Assembly (NCBI GenBank): GCA_013368325.1
Contig: JAACJK010000126.1
Span: forward strand, 1-64,000
From: Ephemerocybe angulata
Lineage: Eukaryota; Basidiomycota; Agaricomycetes; Agaricales; Psathyrellaceae
DNA: 64,000 nt
Direction: 5' to 3'
Made by a program: the position numbers and the translations under genes. Below the pieces are notes generated by a model. That model was not told the DNA's origin. It saw nothing but the letters and a program-made list of their open reading frames with translations, and made no database searches. Every line of letters begins with the position of its first letter. Within the stretch, counting starts at the first letter, position 1. Positions 44,830-56,039 of this stretch are shown here, piece after piece.

Positions 44830-46792
44830 ATGGCCAACTCCCTTGCTCCCTCTCGCGCGGATATTGACAAGAAAGTGGAGGAGATCGTGGATCACTATTT
44901 TCACTGTGTCGCCTTGGGTGTCGAGGTGAAAGTCAAGTACCACCACGGCGCTTTCGCGTCGAGCCACAGCAGTGCCGCGGCCGACAAGGATGCAGCCACC
45001 CCCGATAAATTCCAAATCGATGCCGTAGAGCAAACCATACCGGACCCCCCTATTCAAACGTTGAAGGATTGCATCAAGCATCAAATGGATGAGGTACCGG
45101 AGGCTGAGCTTCGTATGCAACCCCTGGACGAGTTTCTGGTCAAAACCAACGACACCGTCAGGATCATGAAAGGTCGACTCGGTATGTTGCTTCATTTTGG
45201 ATGGGCTGCTTTGTTTCTCAGCCCTAATATTCCTTTGCAGGCAATGCCCCGGCTACGCGTGCGCGTTCTTGCCGCCCATGTAATACTTTAAATTGATTTA
45301 CATTCGCAGAGACGCCGACGAGAGAGGTCCAAGTCGAAACCCTAATACACGATCTATTGGACATAGCGCGCAAACTGAAACAGGCGATCCTTGGCGCGAT
45401 GGGTTTCAAAGAGGACCATTATTTGGCGATAGACCTAGGAGAATGCGGCAAGGACAAGGGGGACCTCAAGTATGAGCGGGACGGGAGTGTCCCTCTTGTC
45501 ATCGAGTGCAAGAATTGGGGCAACGCAACCCTCCGGCTGATCTGCGAAAAGTTGAAGGAGTGTCCTCATATCGACCAATGGGTAAACCATCGAGACCGCG
45601 TCACGTTGGCATACCCAGACCACAAGCCAGAGGGGGAGAGTTGCGACGGTTGCGAGAGCCACCTTGACATTATCTACCAGGTATGCAGGCCTTTATTACT
45701 GCACACATTTCTAACGATTATCAGATACACAGCTACTACAAGAGGACCGACGGATATTGCTGGCTCACGAACGGACTGGAAGATTGGATTTACCTGTGCC
45801 CGCGCGGCGAGGCCCCGACGCGTCATTTTGCCTGGGTGCACTTCAACCTGGGCACGGTAAAGGATTCCTTGCTTGACATCAAGCAAGGATTGGGCTATCA
45901 GATCTTCATGCTGACAGACTGGTACGCTATCTTCCAGTCTACCGACGAGAACCTCCCTGAGATGCCGCACTTCACTCCCTCACCCAAAATACCGACCCCT
46001 GGTGAGAGCCTTGGTGCTTGTCACAATGAGAACTACCTCACTTTTGTGCGTAGGCGATCCCGACGGATCCTCCGGCGCTTGAGCAGCGCATTCATGACCT
46101 GGTGGATCAGCTTAGTCGCCGCCGCTTATGTTTTTATGTTCAGTTCTTTCAAGCCTGATTTCCTTCACGCAGAATCCCGAGAGACATTTTCCGTAGTTCG
46201 ATTCCGGTGAGTTTCCGCGATTCCCCCTATCCGCTTACGAGTATACTAATATCGCGAGATTATCAAGCTCAATTATGCCAGTCTTTCGCCTCTTGCTCGT
46301 CAAGACAGTCGCTACTCGCCAAGGCCTAGTTTCTTTTACCAGGTTTGACGCTATCGTCGTCAAGCTTTTTCGGCATCAAGAACATTTTGAAAGAGAATGT
46401 GAACTCTACGCGAAGCTGGCTGATATTCCCGACATTCCGAAGGTGCTCGGCACTGGTGTTTCTCGCGACGGGCGGCGGTTCATTGTCCTGCCCAACGTGG
46501 GGAAGCCAGCCGGAGCGATCACCGCTGCGGAAGCGTAAGTCCAGTCCTACCTCCCAGTTTGCAGGTCTAACACACTCTTTTCAGTCGCCAGCTTTACACC
46601 ACGGTCCTTACGCCCATGTATGCAAAGCAGTACCACCACCACGATCTCCACGATCGCAATATACTTCGAGACCGCTCCGGGAGACTGCATCTCATCGACT
46701 TTTCGGATGCCACCAACTCCTGCTCCCGCCCATATGCAGACTGCCCCGATTATTACTGGTTGACGAAGCACGGCATCCCCCCTCCATTTTAG
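44830..46792 (+). CDS. Nuclease-like plus kinase-like fusion gene 1 (CR/Crinkler-effector-like)
   Basis: Exons 44830-45181, 45241-45258 (18 nt), 45310-45680 and 45725 to about 46010 join in frame with introns of 59, 51 and 44 bp. The 3' exons are 46275-46534 and 46585-46792 (50-bp intron, in phase). The middle (46010-46275) is uncertain: a coding-like stretch (PTDPPALEQRIHDLVDQLS) is out of phase by one and contains a TGA. The N-terminal part is a helical module. The central region has LAIDLGECGKDKGDL...PLVIECKNWGNATLRLICEKL, an Asp...(I/V)-E-x-K pattern like PD-(D/E)XK nucleases (VIECK at 45498-45512). The C-terminal part has VVKLFR, IPKVLGTGVS, HHHDLHDRNIL (46634-46663) and LIDFSDA, the catalytic loop and DFG-equivalent of kinase-like folds. 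REase-kinase fusions are a known CR-effector layout. This assignment is inference. Confidence 0.6.
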
Positions 46793-46817
46793 TGTATCTT
46801 TTCTTCGCGTTACACAT

Positions 46818-48488
46818 GTGCATCCATATATATACTTCGCTTTACCCTATTCTATCTCCACCTACTCGAACGCTAGACGTCGGGGACATGGACTTCGCAC
46901 TCACCGTGCACTGTCAGCGTCGCCGCTGCCGTGGAGCATAAACAGACGTCGCACACACCGAGTGCCCGTCGTCGGCAACGTCGAGACCTTTCCCACTGGG
47001 TTGCGCTTGAGCGGTGAGTTCTTCACCTACACGCAATTACTCAGGAGCCCTACGCAACCGAAATTCACCATTGAGATCAAGATCGAAGAGCCCGCGACAT
47101 GTAGAAACCCCTATCTTCCACAGGTCTATGACTACGTCGCAGCGGGGCAGCAGCCATTCAGCAGTCGTGAAGAGCACAAGAGAGTATATAACTTCGATCC
47201 GGCCGCAGCAATCTCTGTGAAGGCCGTCAGCTTGCGCACTTCGTCATCGGGGGTCGCGCATTCCTCATCATCGCGTGCAGCGGCTTCTAAGAGTAGACCT
47301 GTGGGACCTGTTACATTACACAAGCTATCTATGCAGGTGTGCAGGCTCATTCATTTCGAGACGATCGTTAGTGATTCTCACTGCCAGCCCCGCAGCCGAT
47401 GGCGTATGCTAAAGCAGCCACCAGCCACGTCTGCCTCATGACAAACGTGCTATACGACCACATATTATTTCGATACGCCAGGCCGGGCACCGCGCACCTC
47501 TTCCAGCTCCTGCAGCTCTCTCACAGTCGCCCAGGAGATCAGCGCGATGCCGAAGACCTATTTCTGTTCCTTGCTTATGTCTGCGATCAGTACACGATGC
47601 GCAGACCCGTATTCCCTCCCCTTTATGATGTTGATGTGCCTCCCCCTTTATGCGATCCCCACTGTGAGTCTAGCAGTACCTCATTTCGCGGCATGCTGGA
47701 AAAGATGATACCCTCCTGGGCGCATCTGAACCGTTTCCGCTTTAGACTTTCCGTAGCGGACTACCTCTGCACCAAGATGTATCATCCGGATCTCCCTCGC
47801 CTGCTCCGCCTGCCTCCCTTCCTCAGTACGTTCTTTATGACCAACTCATACCCCGGCCAGATTGTTATCCAGTACCAGCTCCTTCGGTGGGTTCTGTTTC
47901 ATGGTTGCAGCCAACTGTTCCCATTGCTCACTCTTAATGTATTCTAGATATTTATCTCGAGGCAGGTTCACTCAAATACCGCTCCTTTTCAAGTGTCGAT
48001 CGCGCCAAGGCGCAATCCTTGAGGACCCTGATGGTGGTCTTATCATCAAAGTATACCGGGAAAGCCGTGCATTTCACAACGAGGTCGACACCCTAACAAG
48101 GCTCGCTGGACTGGCAGGTATCCCAAAGTTGCTGGGCAGCGGATGCACCGCAGCCGGGGACAGATTTGGTGTTTTTACCAAGGTTGGAGAGGCCATGGCG
48201 AGGGATGTCACCGACAAAGAGGCGTATGTGCTCATCCCTTGATTCTACAGGTGCTTTATGTGCTGAAGGGTCTTATTTAGGCAGCAAATATGGGATACTG
48301 TATTGAAGCACATCCACGGCTGCGGCGTTCACCACCACGACATCGTATTTCATAACATCACCTACGATCCTAGATCTAGGTCATTTTTCCTCATCGATTT
48401 TGCAGAGGCCGGGAGAGCGTGCATGGAGGAAGACTGTTCAGACAGAATTTGGCTAGAAGATCACAATGTCACATGTACTGATATATAG
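46818..48488 (+). CDS. Nuclease-like plus kinase-like fusion gene 2, tandem paralog
   Basis: It starts within about 30 bp of the end of gene 1. The exon ending 47336, then 47396-47886, 47948-48223 and 48281-48488 join in frame (introns 59, 61 and 57 bp). The start is unsettled: the frame is open from 46818 and may begin at a later Met. The N-terminal region has FTIEIKIEEP and later AYAKAATSHVCLMTNVLYDH, which parallels GYQIFMLTDWYAIF of gene 1 and fits the last strand of a nuclease fold. The C-terminal region has GGLIIKVYRES (N-lobe Lys), AGIPKLLGSGC, VHHHDIVFHNI and FFLIDFAEAG. The kinase part stops soon after the DFG-like motif, as in gene 1. Codons look intact from 47396 to the end. Confidence 0.55.
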
Positions 48489-48769
48489 ATTAGACTTGTA
48501 TGGCTTGACTACCGGGATGAAGTTTATAGCGTCGACAGGGATATTCTTCCCTGCTGGATCGATGAAGTTGTATAGGAAGCTGCAGCACAGAGGGTCGATG
48601 GGTGCTGGGTTCGGAGTCACATTGGGCCCAGTTTTTACCTGACCCTTTCAAACCTCATTCGCGATGAGAAGTAATGTACCTCGTTCACACGGTCTGACCC
48701 GGAGTAGTCGAAATCTGCAAGCACATCATCGTGTTTCTGGATGTTGATAGTTGCGCGAACGTAATGACG

Positions 48770-50530
48770 CTGACGGGCGCTTAGCGGCGTCCGAATCGGT
48801 CGCTGAAACGAGCGGGGATAGCCGAGGCAGATAATAGCATTAATCAGTCCACGGTCATCCCAAATTCGTTCGCGCCAGCCGGTCCGCCAGCGCCTACGAC
48901 GATTTTACCGCCTCCAAGTGTACCACAGGAGATCACTGCCAAACTCACCCAGATATGTCGTATCTCGTGTTGGGACTCGGGAGGTAACGAGGTTCGAGCC
49001 AAGTGCGTATCATCATGCGCTGCTATTATTAAGGACCCGACTGACCTTGATGTAGTGCTGAAAAAGCGGTTAATGACCGACTGGCGAGGTCGCCAGAGCT
49101 CTATCTGCTCGCCCACGCCCACTTCGAGATAGCAGCAGCTATCGAAGTGGTGCGTCACACTGGCTCGCTTTCGTTATCCCAGCTAACCCTTCATAGATGC
49201 GGTCGTTCTCTTTACTTCTCCTCCGCCAACTGCTCTTTCGCCCCGCACCCTCGCAGCCGCACCAACACCCCGCGCAACCGCGGTTACCTCTCTTCGACCA
49301 TCTCCTCGCAGACGCTCACGACGCTCGAGCGTCCGCTCCTGCACTCGCTCTCGCAGCCGACGATGTCGGAGTTTATGATCAGTTTGGGGAAGTGAAGCCG
49401 GGAATGGTGGGGAAGGCAGTGGGGTGGGTGAAGAGTTGTGCGAGGGCGTGTTTGGAAGGGATGGGGGAGTTGGAGGATGATGCGAATTTGGAGGTGTGGT
49501 TGAATGAGGATGTGAGTACGCAATTTTGTCGGTTTCGGTTTGCGTTTGTTCTGCGGCGCCTTCATTTCGCATTCGACTCGTCTATTGTTTTCCCATTCAA
49601 TATACACGCATGTACGGATACTAATACAATGTTGCTTCCTCTAGCCCTCGTCCTATAAGGGCAACGAATCGAACCCCGCACTTTACGAGCAGTCGCTCGA
49701 CCGACTTGCGTGTGCATTTAGCGGACGTCTGCCTCCAGCATTCCAAGGAAGTTCGCTCTCCTTTCCAAACCTACTTTAGCTCTCGGGTTATACGAGGAGG
49801 GTACTCGTGAATTGGCGTTGCATATCCCCTCGATGTTGGTCAGCTACGATTGGAGGCAGAGACATGCGGGGTTGATGGCGATTGCTGCGGTTGGGGAGAG
49901 GACTGGGAAGGTTAGTTCACTTTTTGAAATTTGGTTTATGCTTCGCTCGGTTGTATACGCTCGCTGATTCCCGCATTCGATGAGCTGGCGTGCGATTCAC
50001 GTTCGGCGAGTACGCCGACTTGTGCGCTGAACTGACGTTCGCGGGCCGCGCGCCCTCCACTATCCTTTATTGAACCTTTACCCTGCCTTCGGACTGTATC
50101 CTGAATGTGTCCCCTTGGCGGTCCTGCCCAGGTCATTCAAAATGAGCTTTCAAAGTCCATCGAGTATGTTCTTCCGTTCAACCTCTCCTTCTGGTCCCGC
50201 GTTTTTAAACTAACCAAGTCTCGCACGCCGATGCGTAAGGAAGCACATCCGGGGGTGCGCTTCGCTGCATATCAGTGTAGGTGAGTACCGACTGGATCTT
50301 TCGTCGTTTCTTGAGGGCCTGTGCTAACGAGGTAAATACAGTGGGCAGCCGTGTCCGGATCTGCAGGTGCGTATATCAGGTCGTCGTGATCTGGGAGAAC
50401 GAAGGCTCAGGCGTTGTTGGTGCAGGAGGTGCTTCAGGTCCCAGAAGCAATATTACGAGCCAGCTATTCCCAGTGCTCGTGAGTGCGTTGGAAGACCCCA
50501 AACCTGGACCGACATTCCTAATCTATACAT
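48770..50530 (+). pseudogene. Importin beta (Kap121/Pse1/IPO5-type) pseudogene, copy 1
   Basis: Fragments of a HEAT-repeat karyopherin appear in order but in changing frames: AEKAVNDRLARSPELYLLAH (about 49057), RSFSLLLLRQLLFRPAPS (49200), SSQTLTTLERPLLHSLSQP (49305), then a jump to EVKPGMVGKAVGWVKSCARA / CLEGMGELEDD (49390-49490), NPALYEQSLDRLACAFSGRL (49674), IPSMLVSYDWRQRHAGLMAI (49830), VIQNELSKSIE (50133), HPGVRFAAYQC (50247) and LFPVLVSALEDPKPG (50467). The jump after 49370 removes a large N-terminal HEAT segment. Introns remain (for example gttagttcac at 49912). Kap121-type importins carry proteins through the nuclear pore. This copy cannot encode one. Confidence 0.8.
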
Positions 50531-50539
50531 TGCTGATCC

Positions 50540-51424
50540 CTCTCGTCGCCTCTGCCATACCTGCCACTGAACCACCAATATATATTTGTTTCCCCCTAAT
50601 CAACCCCTTCGCTGCCGCGACCCAGTCTGGAACGAGAAGCTCCTATCGATATGATCGCTGCTGAAGCCTGGCGGTGCGGGGATGGTGTTGGGCTGCTCCG
50701 GTGGGTAGATGGACCGTACCAGTGACCAAGAATAACTGGAATTATGAAGGGTTTCATGAGTGCCAAGTGAGTGCTCGGAAATTGGGCTAAGGGGCTAGGA
50801 CGAGAGCGCCGGGTCGAGACGTAGTATTGGAATTGACAATTACCCTGGAGGTTGATTATGTAGGTATGCACATAAAGAGACCTCACAGAGCTAGTAGACT
50901 CTAGAGGCGGAGTCGGTCAGCGCGGCGAGCAAATCACCGAGAGGAGGGGCGGATGATTCCGAATGATTGCCGGCTGAAGCGGAAAATACGGTCACGCGAA
51001 TGCGTGGGCGCCGGAGTTTGAACTTTGCGCGACGCGTTTACTATTTAGTTTCTGCCTCGGCCGGGCACTCTCTCCCATTTTCGCTGCCTGCGTGCGTTCT
51101 ACTCACTGCATTACTCCCTCCATCTTCTCCATCTGTTGGTCGTCTGCAGAGCCATCGTTTTACGGTGCTCTCCCCTCTTGCGTCGCTCTCATCCAACACC
51201 CGCATACGCGCCGCTGAAGCGCCCCAACCGCCAGCGCATTACCAAGCCTCGCCCCACCTCTGCACGCCTGCCGAAGAACTGCGGCGCGTGAATCTTGTGT
51301 CATTCATCCCTTTCCTCTCTGCCTCCAATCTCATCGTTGAGCACGGTCTTTGACGGTACTCGGGCGCTTCGCTGGGCTTTGCTAGTCAACCGCCTGCTGC
51401 AGCTGAATATAAGACCGTGCTGAC
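50540..51424. other. Intergenic; likely promoter and leader of the 51.4-kb gene
   Basis: Open frames such as 50967-51353 have no domain. A pyrimidine-rich tract (about 51060-51340) and an AT motif 'gaatataaga' at about 51405-51414, about 20 bp before the ATG, fit a fungal promoter and leader. Confidence 0.4.
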
Positions 51425-53065
51425 ATGGGTAGGAACCGCAAAAAGAAGGGTGACGACTCAAAGGATCCGCCTACCGACGCAGTGCCGGATCAGGGTGCCC
51501 CTGCCCCCGAGCGGCAGATCGCGAACAAGACTGGACGCGACCAATGGGCCCTCCGGCTGCGCGCTGAGCTCCGGGAGAACGAGGCGGTCTACCTTCCCCT
51601 CCTCTCGACTGCCTACCAAGGCGAAACCGACCTGCTCCTTTACCACATCGCAAGCTTCATCTCCTTGTACAGCCACCTCCTCCCCCCCGCCCTGCCCGAC
51701 AATTATTTCAAGTGGTTATTCGGTGCTATCTCGCGCGCCCCCTCTTCCGCCCTACCTCCGTCCTTTCGCGCAGCACTCGCCGCACGGGCTCACCACGTTA
51801 AAGTGGTGAGGAACGCTCGCCGCTGCCTCGCGCGAAAGCTGTTCCTTTACAAGGAGCCAACTTGCTATCTCGCCTTTCAACGCACTGCAACGACCATTCA
51901 AGTTGCCCGCCTCGCTATCGCTTACCCTCCTGCAGGATGGCATGTGGCCGAGGACCCTGAACTTCACCGAATGTGGTCCACCTACCTCGCTAATTGCGAG
52001 CAGCCCGATAAACGCAAACCTCGTCGACCTGTCCATCTCCTCGATATTTCAAAACTGCAAAAGGATATCCCTGCAGAATTGAACTGCATCTTGCGCGATC
52101 GCAAGACGGACGAACTTGTTGCTGTTGTGGTGCGAAACTTCTCTGGAAATGAAGAGCTACTTCGCTGGGCGAAGACCGTTATCACGGAGGCCGTCACGAC
52201 GAGGAAAAGTGTTCGCGTAAGTCCTTTATATATTCCATCGATGCGCTCGCTAACAGTAGTTGCAGCTTGAGGACCCAGGAGAGATTGTTATCGGAGGCTA
52301 CTCAGCAGGATCCCTGAGCAAGGCGTCATTCGGTTTTGCTAAGAATCTCCTTCGCAAACAATGTCCTGATGCTGCGGCCGAGGCTCAAACCGCGATCGCC
52401 ACCCTCCTGACCATATTTTGGCTCTTTTCAAAGGGTGTTATGCCCGCAGAAGTAATCGAAGACTTCCAGAACTATTACCGGGAGAACAACGTCCCGAGGT
52501 TCGACCCAAACTGGCCGTTCATCAGCAATACTGGGCGGGGTGACCTCCAGCTTCCCATGGAGCTCGGTTCCTTCAAGTTCAAGGATGTCGAACTCGCTCC
52601 TGGATCAGCCATGCTGGTGCAGCGATATGCTCGGTACGTTACCTATTTATTTCTCGAATTCCACTGGACTTACTCGTTTCTCCCAGTGCTGTTCACAAGG
52701 AGTACCAAGGACACAAATGGGGTCTGGCCTGGTCGACGCTAAAGGCTGGGTCGGATGTGAGGGGAGGGAACTTCTTCCTCGCGAGTTTCGGCGTGCGGAT
52801 CATCCTTACCCAGGACACTGCGTTTGCGTGGAAGCCTGAAGATTATCACACTTCAAGTCTAGGGTCGTACGAGCCTACCTTCGATGTTGCCGAGTTGGAG
52901 GATCCCAAGTACAACCAGCAAGGCGTCACGTTTGTAACATCCGGCCGACTGGCGTCTACGTACGCTGCGTGGGCGGCTGCACAAGTTCCAGGGAAGGAGA
53001 AGATTATTGGTTTTGTTGCTGATATGACCTCCAACTCGAAGAATGATGACTGCAAATATGATTAG
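51425..53065 (+). CDS. Uncharacterised basidiomycete protein with a double-stranded beta-helix dioxygenase-like C-terminus, three exons
   Basis: join(51425..52216, 52266..52633, 52687..53065) is in frame throughout (512 residues). The introns are 49 and 53 bp, GT-AG. The N-terminus is basic and low-complexity (MGRNRKKKGDDSKDPP). Residues ~40-200 are helical. From about residue 215 come LNCILRDRKTDELVAVVVRN and LRWAKTVITEAV. The C-terminal part holds AVHKEYQGHKWGLAWSTLKAG, GGNFFLASFGVRIILTQDTA and AWKPEDYHTSSLGSYEP, then QQGVTFVTSGRLASTYAAWA. This matches the shape of the 2-oxoglutarate/Fe(II) dioxygenase-like families frequent in Agaricomycetes (TET/JBP-related, often near transposons): His in a first motif, a GG-strand and a distal His. 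The usual HxD Asp is not obvious (HKE), so activity is doubtful. This is the best-preserved gene in the right half of the window. Confidence 0.7.
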
Positions 53066-53935
53066 TTTTTCTCTTGTATCTATTTATTTGCAGATACTGT
53101 ATGCACCCCATCAAGCCTTTGAAAGGACTGGTGAAGGGAACACGATCGCGCTACACACGAATCATGTCACCCTTGCGCCAGCGCCTGCGAAGCCCTATTT
53201 GCATCCGTCAGCGTTCCACCGGATTTATCCGACACTCTATATAGCGAGTCTGTTCTCTTTTGATTCCTTAGTTACCTTCCCCCCATGTAGCTCATCCTCT
53301 TCCGCTCCGACTCCCCCACATGTGCACATCCAATATATTTCATTCATTCCCGCTGCCTCTAGCGACGTGAGAGATTGAGGATGGAGGACCGAGCCTCCTC
53401 GCATCCAGACGCACTCATTGCGTCCTCAGCGAGGCACTCTCGACGAACTCACTGAACTGACGAGCGCGATCCCCAATTGACCCTCTAGAAATGTGCTCCC
53501 AGAGAAGCTCATAAAATGGTGCTGAACTCGGAACGAGGAGTCAGTGTTATTGCCATTCAGATTCGTTGGGACAAAGGAAGCTACCAACTCCCGACCACGG
53601 CATTTCAGTTGTATTCTAGCCCCCACCCCGCGGCTTGTGGACCAACCTTCTTGCCAACCTCATCTTTGCAGACCTCAACTTAAGATCTCATGATGATTTG
53701 GGGAGGGGTCACACGGTTGTAGGACTCTCCCGGGCCAATATCGCCGACCCGGCGACCCCTCTAAGCCAATGTCGCAGGAACATTACACAACTAGCTGCCC
53801 AGAACCGCGCTCGCAGCCACCCCCTTCCCCCGTTCCGTGCGTCATTCTATGCTAAGCACATGGTACGTGTGACTGCCTTGGGGTTTATACTCCCACCCCA
53901 CTATACCTCAAAAGCCCTAGTGTTATACTCATGTT
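53066..53935. other. No supported gene
   Basis: Downstream region of the preceding gene. Short frames only. Confidence 0.5.
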
Positions 53936-53939
53936 GTGT

Positions 53940-54560
53940 TAGAGCGAAGGAGGATCGGTAATAAAAGGACGGCGGGAGGAGCGCAAAGACGACCCCAAAG
54001 GAAGGACCCTAATCAAGGCCCGGGTGTGGACGAGCATGTGAACGAATAGAAGAATGGGTGACCTTGCTCGCCAGATCTGCCCACATCGCCTGCACACCCT
54101 AGACCCTCACCTGCCTCCAAGTATACCCTGCACCCGCCCTCCAATGCATCCCTCGTCACCCCACTCGCAAACACAATAAGTTCAACCCTCCACACTATTA
54201 ACCATGCTGTTCAATGTACTCATCTCACGGTCCAACTGAGCAGTAATATCTCCTGCTGGAGGTATCCCATCCGATCCGCGTTTCTGGCCCACTCGAACGA
54301 GACACTCCGAAATCTGGTACGTGCACCTAACCTCCTAGGTTCCCTTGACAGCCGACTTCCTACTAGAGTGACTTTGCTAGCGAATGCTCGAAGTTGAACC
54401 ACTTCTGCTGACCGTGGCCGACGACCGCCTTCTTGCGCTCGAGGATTTCTCCACAGGGATCGACTTCGATTTGTCTCGAGAGGTCGAGAGGTTGATGTGG
54501 GAACCTTGTGACCTTAAGTTTGGCGATATGCGGCAAAGGAAGTCGAATTGAGGTCAAGCG
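53940..54560 (-). repeat. Inverted partner of arm B, with decayed coding appearance
   Basis: 54100-54245 is the inverted partner of 39385-39530. On the minus strand 54557-54363 (LPLPHIAKLKVTRFPHQPLD), 54402-54220 and 54195-54013 read as pieces of one decayed protein in different frames, joined by intron-like AG/GT runs. No family recognised. Confidence 0.55.
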
Positions 54561-54599
54561 GTGAGGGAGGCGGGACTGAGTTGGTAGGCGTTTAATGGA

Positions 54600-55375
54600 G
54601 GTATGCCAAGCCGACGGGATCGTAGAAGTCAGGTTCGAGGCAACGACCGAAATCTAATCGAGGTCAAAAGGTGGTGCGATTGGACCGGGTAAGAGGGATT
54701 CAAAGTGAACAAGAGGTCGATGTAGTCGAGGGATGCAGGGTAAAAGTGAAAGAAGATGATCAGCGAATGGAAACCCGAATGCACGACATACGTACCTGAT
54801 TCACCGGATTGGCCACTACTTAGCTGGCGACACCAGTAAGCTCCCTCCACGTCCCTTCTACATCGAGCACAAGCGCCGGACCACCGAGCTTTCCCTCCAT
54901 TCTGACCTCCTGTTGTCGACCATTCCTTTGATAATATTCTTGAGCTGAACCACGGAAACATGATCTTTTGAAAGAGATTGCCTATCGATTCACCACTGTC
55001 TGGCTGTTTCCTTCGTTTTTCAGTCAACTCCCCCCATTGTATCTGCTCTAATAGCCACTGCTGCTGGTGTTGACACGGATCCCCGCCATGGTGAATCTAC
55101 GGGCCCATGCTGCATGTCTGTAGCATACGGCAAATTGAAGACATTTCCATGAGAGCCCAAGGGCGGTGATTCTGATATGCCTCACATTCGCTGATTGCAT
55201 ATTCCGCATGCCGCAGTGCGCCAGGAAGAGCAAGGGGTAGACAGAAGGCGGACTCGTCAGTAAGCGTGAATGGCTTCAATAACCGACCCATGCACCATAA
55301 TTATACTCCCTCAATGCCTTTACAGTATTCACATACTTCAGATCCGGATGTAGGCAGGCGGCAGTCTCTGTTGGA
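54600..55375. other. No supported gene
   Basis: A minus frame (54629-55027, 132 codons, with CARCRRDVEGAYWC) is open but has no recognisable fold and no neighbours that support it. Confidence 0.4.
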
Positions 55376-55580
55376 ATAGTGCTCGACTATTCCACGGACT
55401 TGTACAATATTCTATTGACTCGATTTTATTATCTTACTAATTACCTTACTAATTACTTACTTATTCTTCGCCCCCTCGTACCTCGTAGTACATTCTAGAT
55501 ACAATGTTTGTATAGTATATAAGCTCTCGTTGAGAGCCTCTGGCAATAATTATCTGTATATCTGCGCACTAAACCATATT
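55376..55580 (+). repeat. Candidate solo LTR fragment
   Basis: It begins TGTTGGAATAGTGCTCGACT ATTCC, a TG start containing a palindrome (ggaatagt gctcg actattcc) typical of fungal Copia-type LTRs. An AT-rich block and a TATA box with a hairpin (tatataagctctcgttgagagcc, about 55517-55539) follow. The 3' end is not certain and no internal retroelement sequence adjoins it. Confidence 0.35.
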
Positions 55581-56039
55581 CCGGAGCTGGGTGTATCTCA
55601 TGTTGCAGTGAGGGTTTATACATACTTGGGCTTCGAAAGAAGGTATTAGCTAATAGCAAGTAGAATAAAGATGAGTTGTATTGGCGAAGGAGAGGCGGGA
55701 GAGTGAAGTGTGAAGTCGAGGAAGCCCGAGGGGCGGCATGAGCGAGGCAGATGAGGACTTCCGACATTGAATACCACGCCGAAGCATGCCGCAGTAGAAT
55801 GCTCGCCAAGCGCGAATCCGATGCACGTTCTCCTCACTTCGTATTTCAGGGATGGGCAATGAGCACCTAGCAGATTGAATCAAGTTCACTTTTAAAATAG
55901 AAGTGACCTTTAAAATGCTGAGCGCTGCAACATCGGAGTGACGTCGAACATTACCACTGCAGCATAAGCTCACCTTTATGTTTCATGTTTCTCATTAAGT
56001 CATTGTAGTGCACTAAAATGACCGGTATTCAGGCAAAGG
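55581..56039. other. No supported gene
   Basis: Overlapping minus frames (55646-55973) share no domain and are probably noise. Confidence 0.4.

Noticed and set aside
47014..47046. 33-bp intron (gtgagttcttcacc...ctcag) in nuclease-kinase gene 2
   Set aside because: It is a multiple of three and reads in frame without splicing. It is shorter than other introns here.
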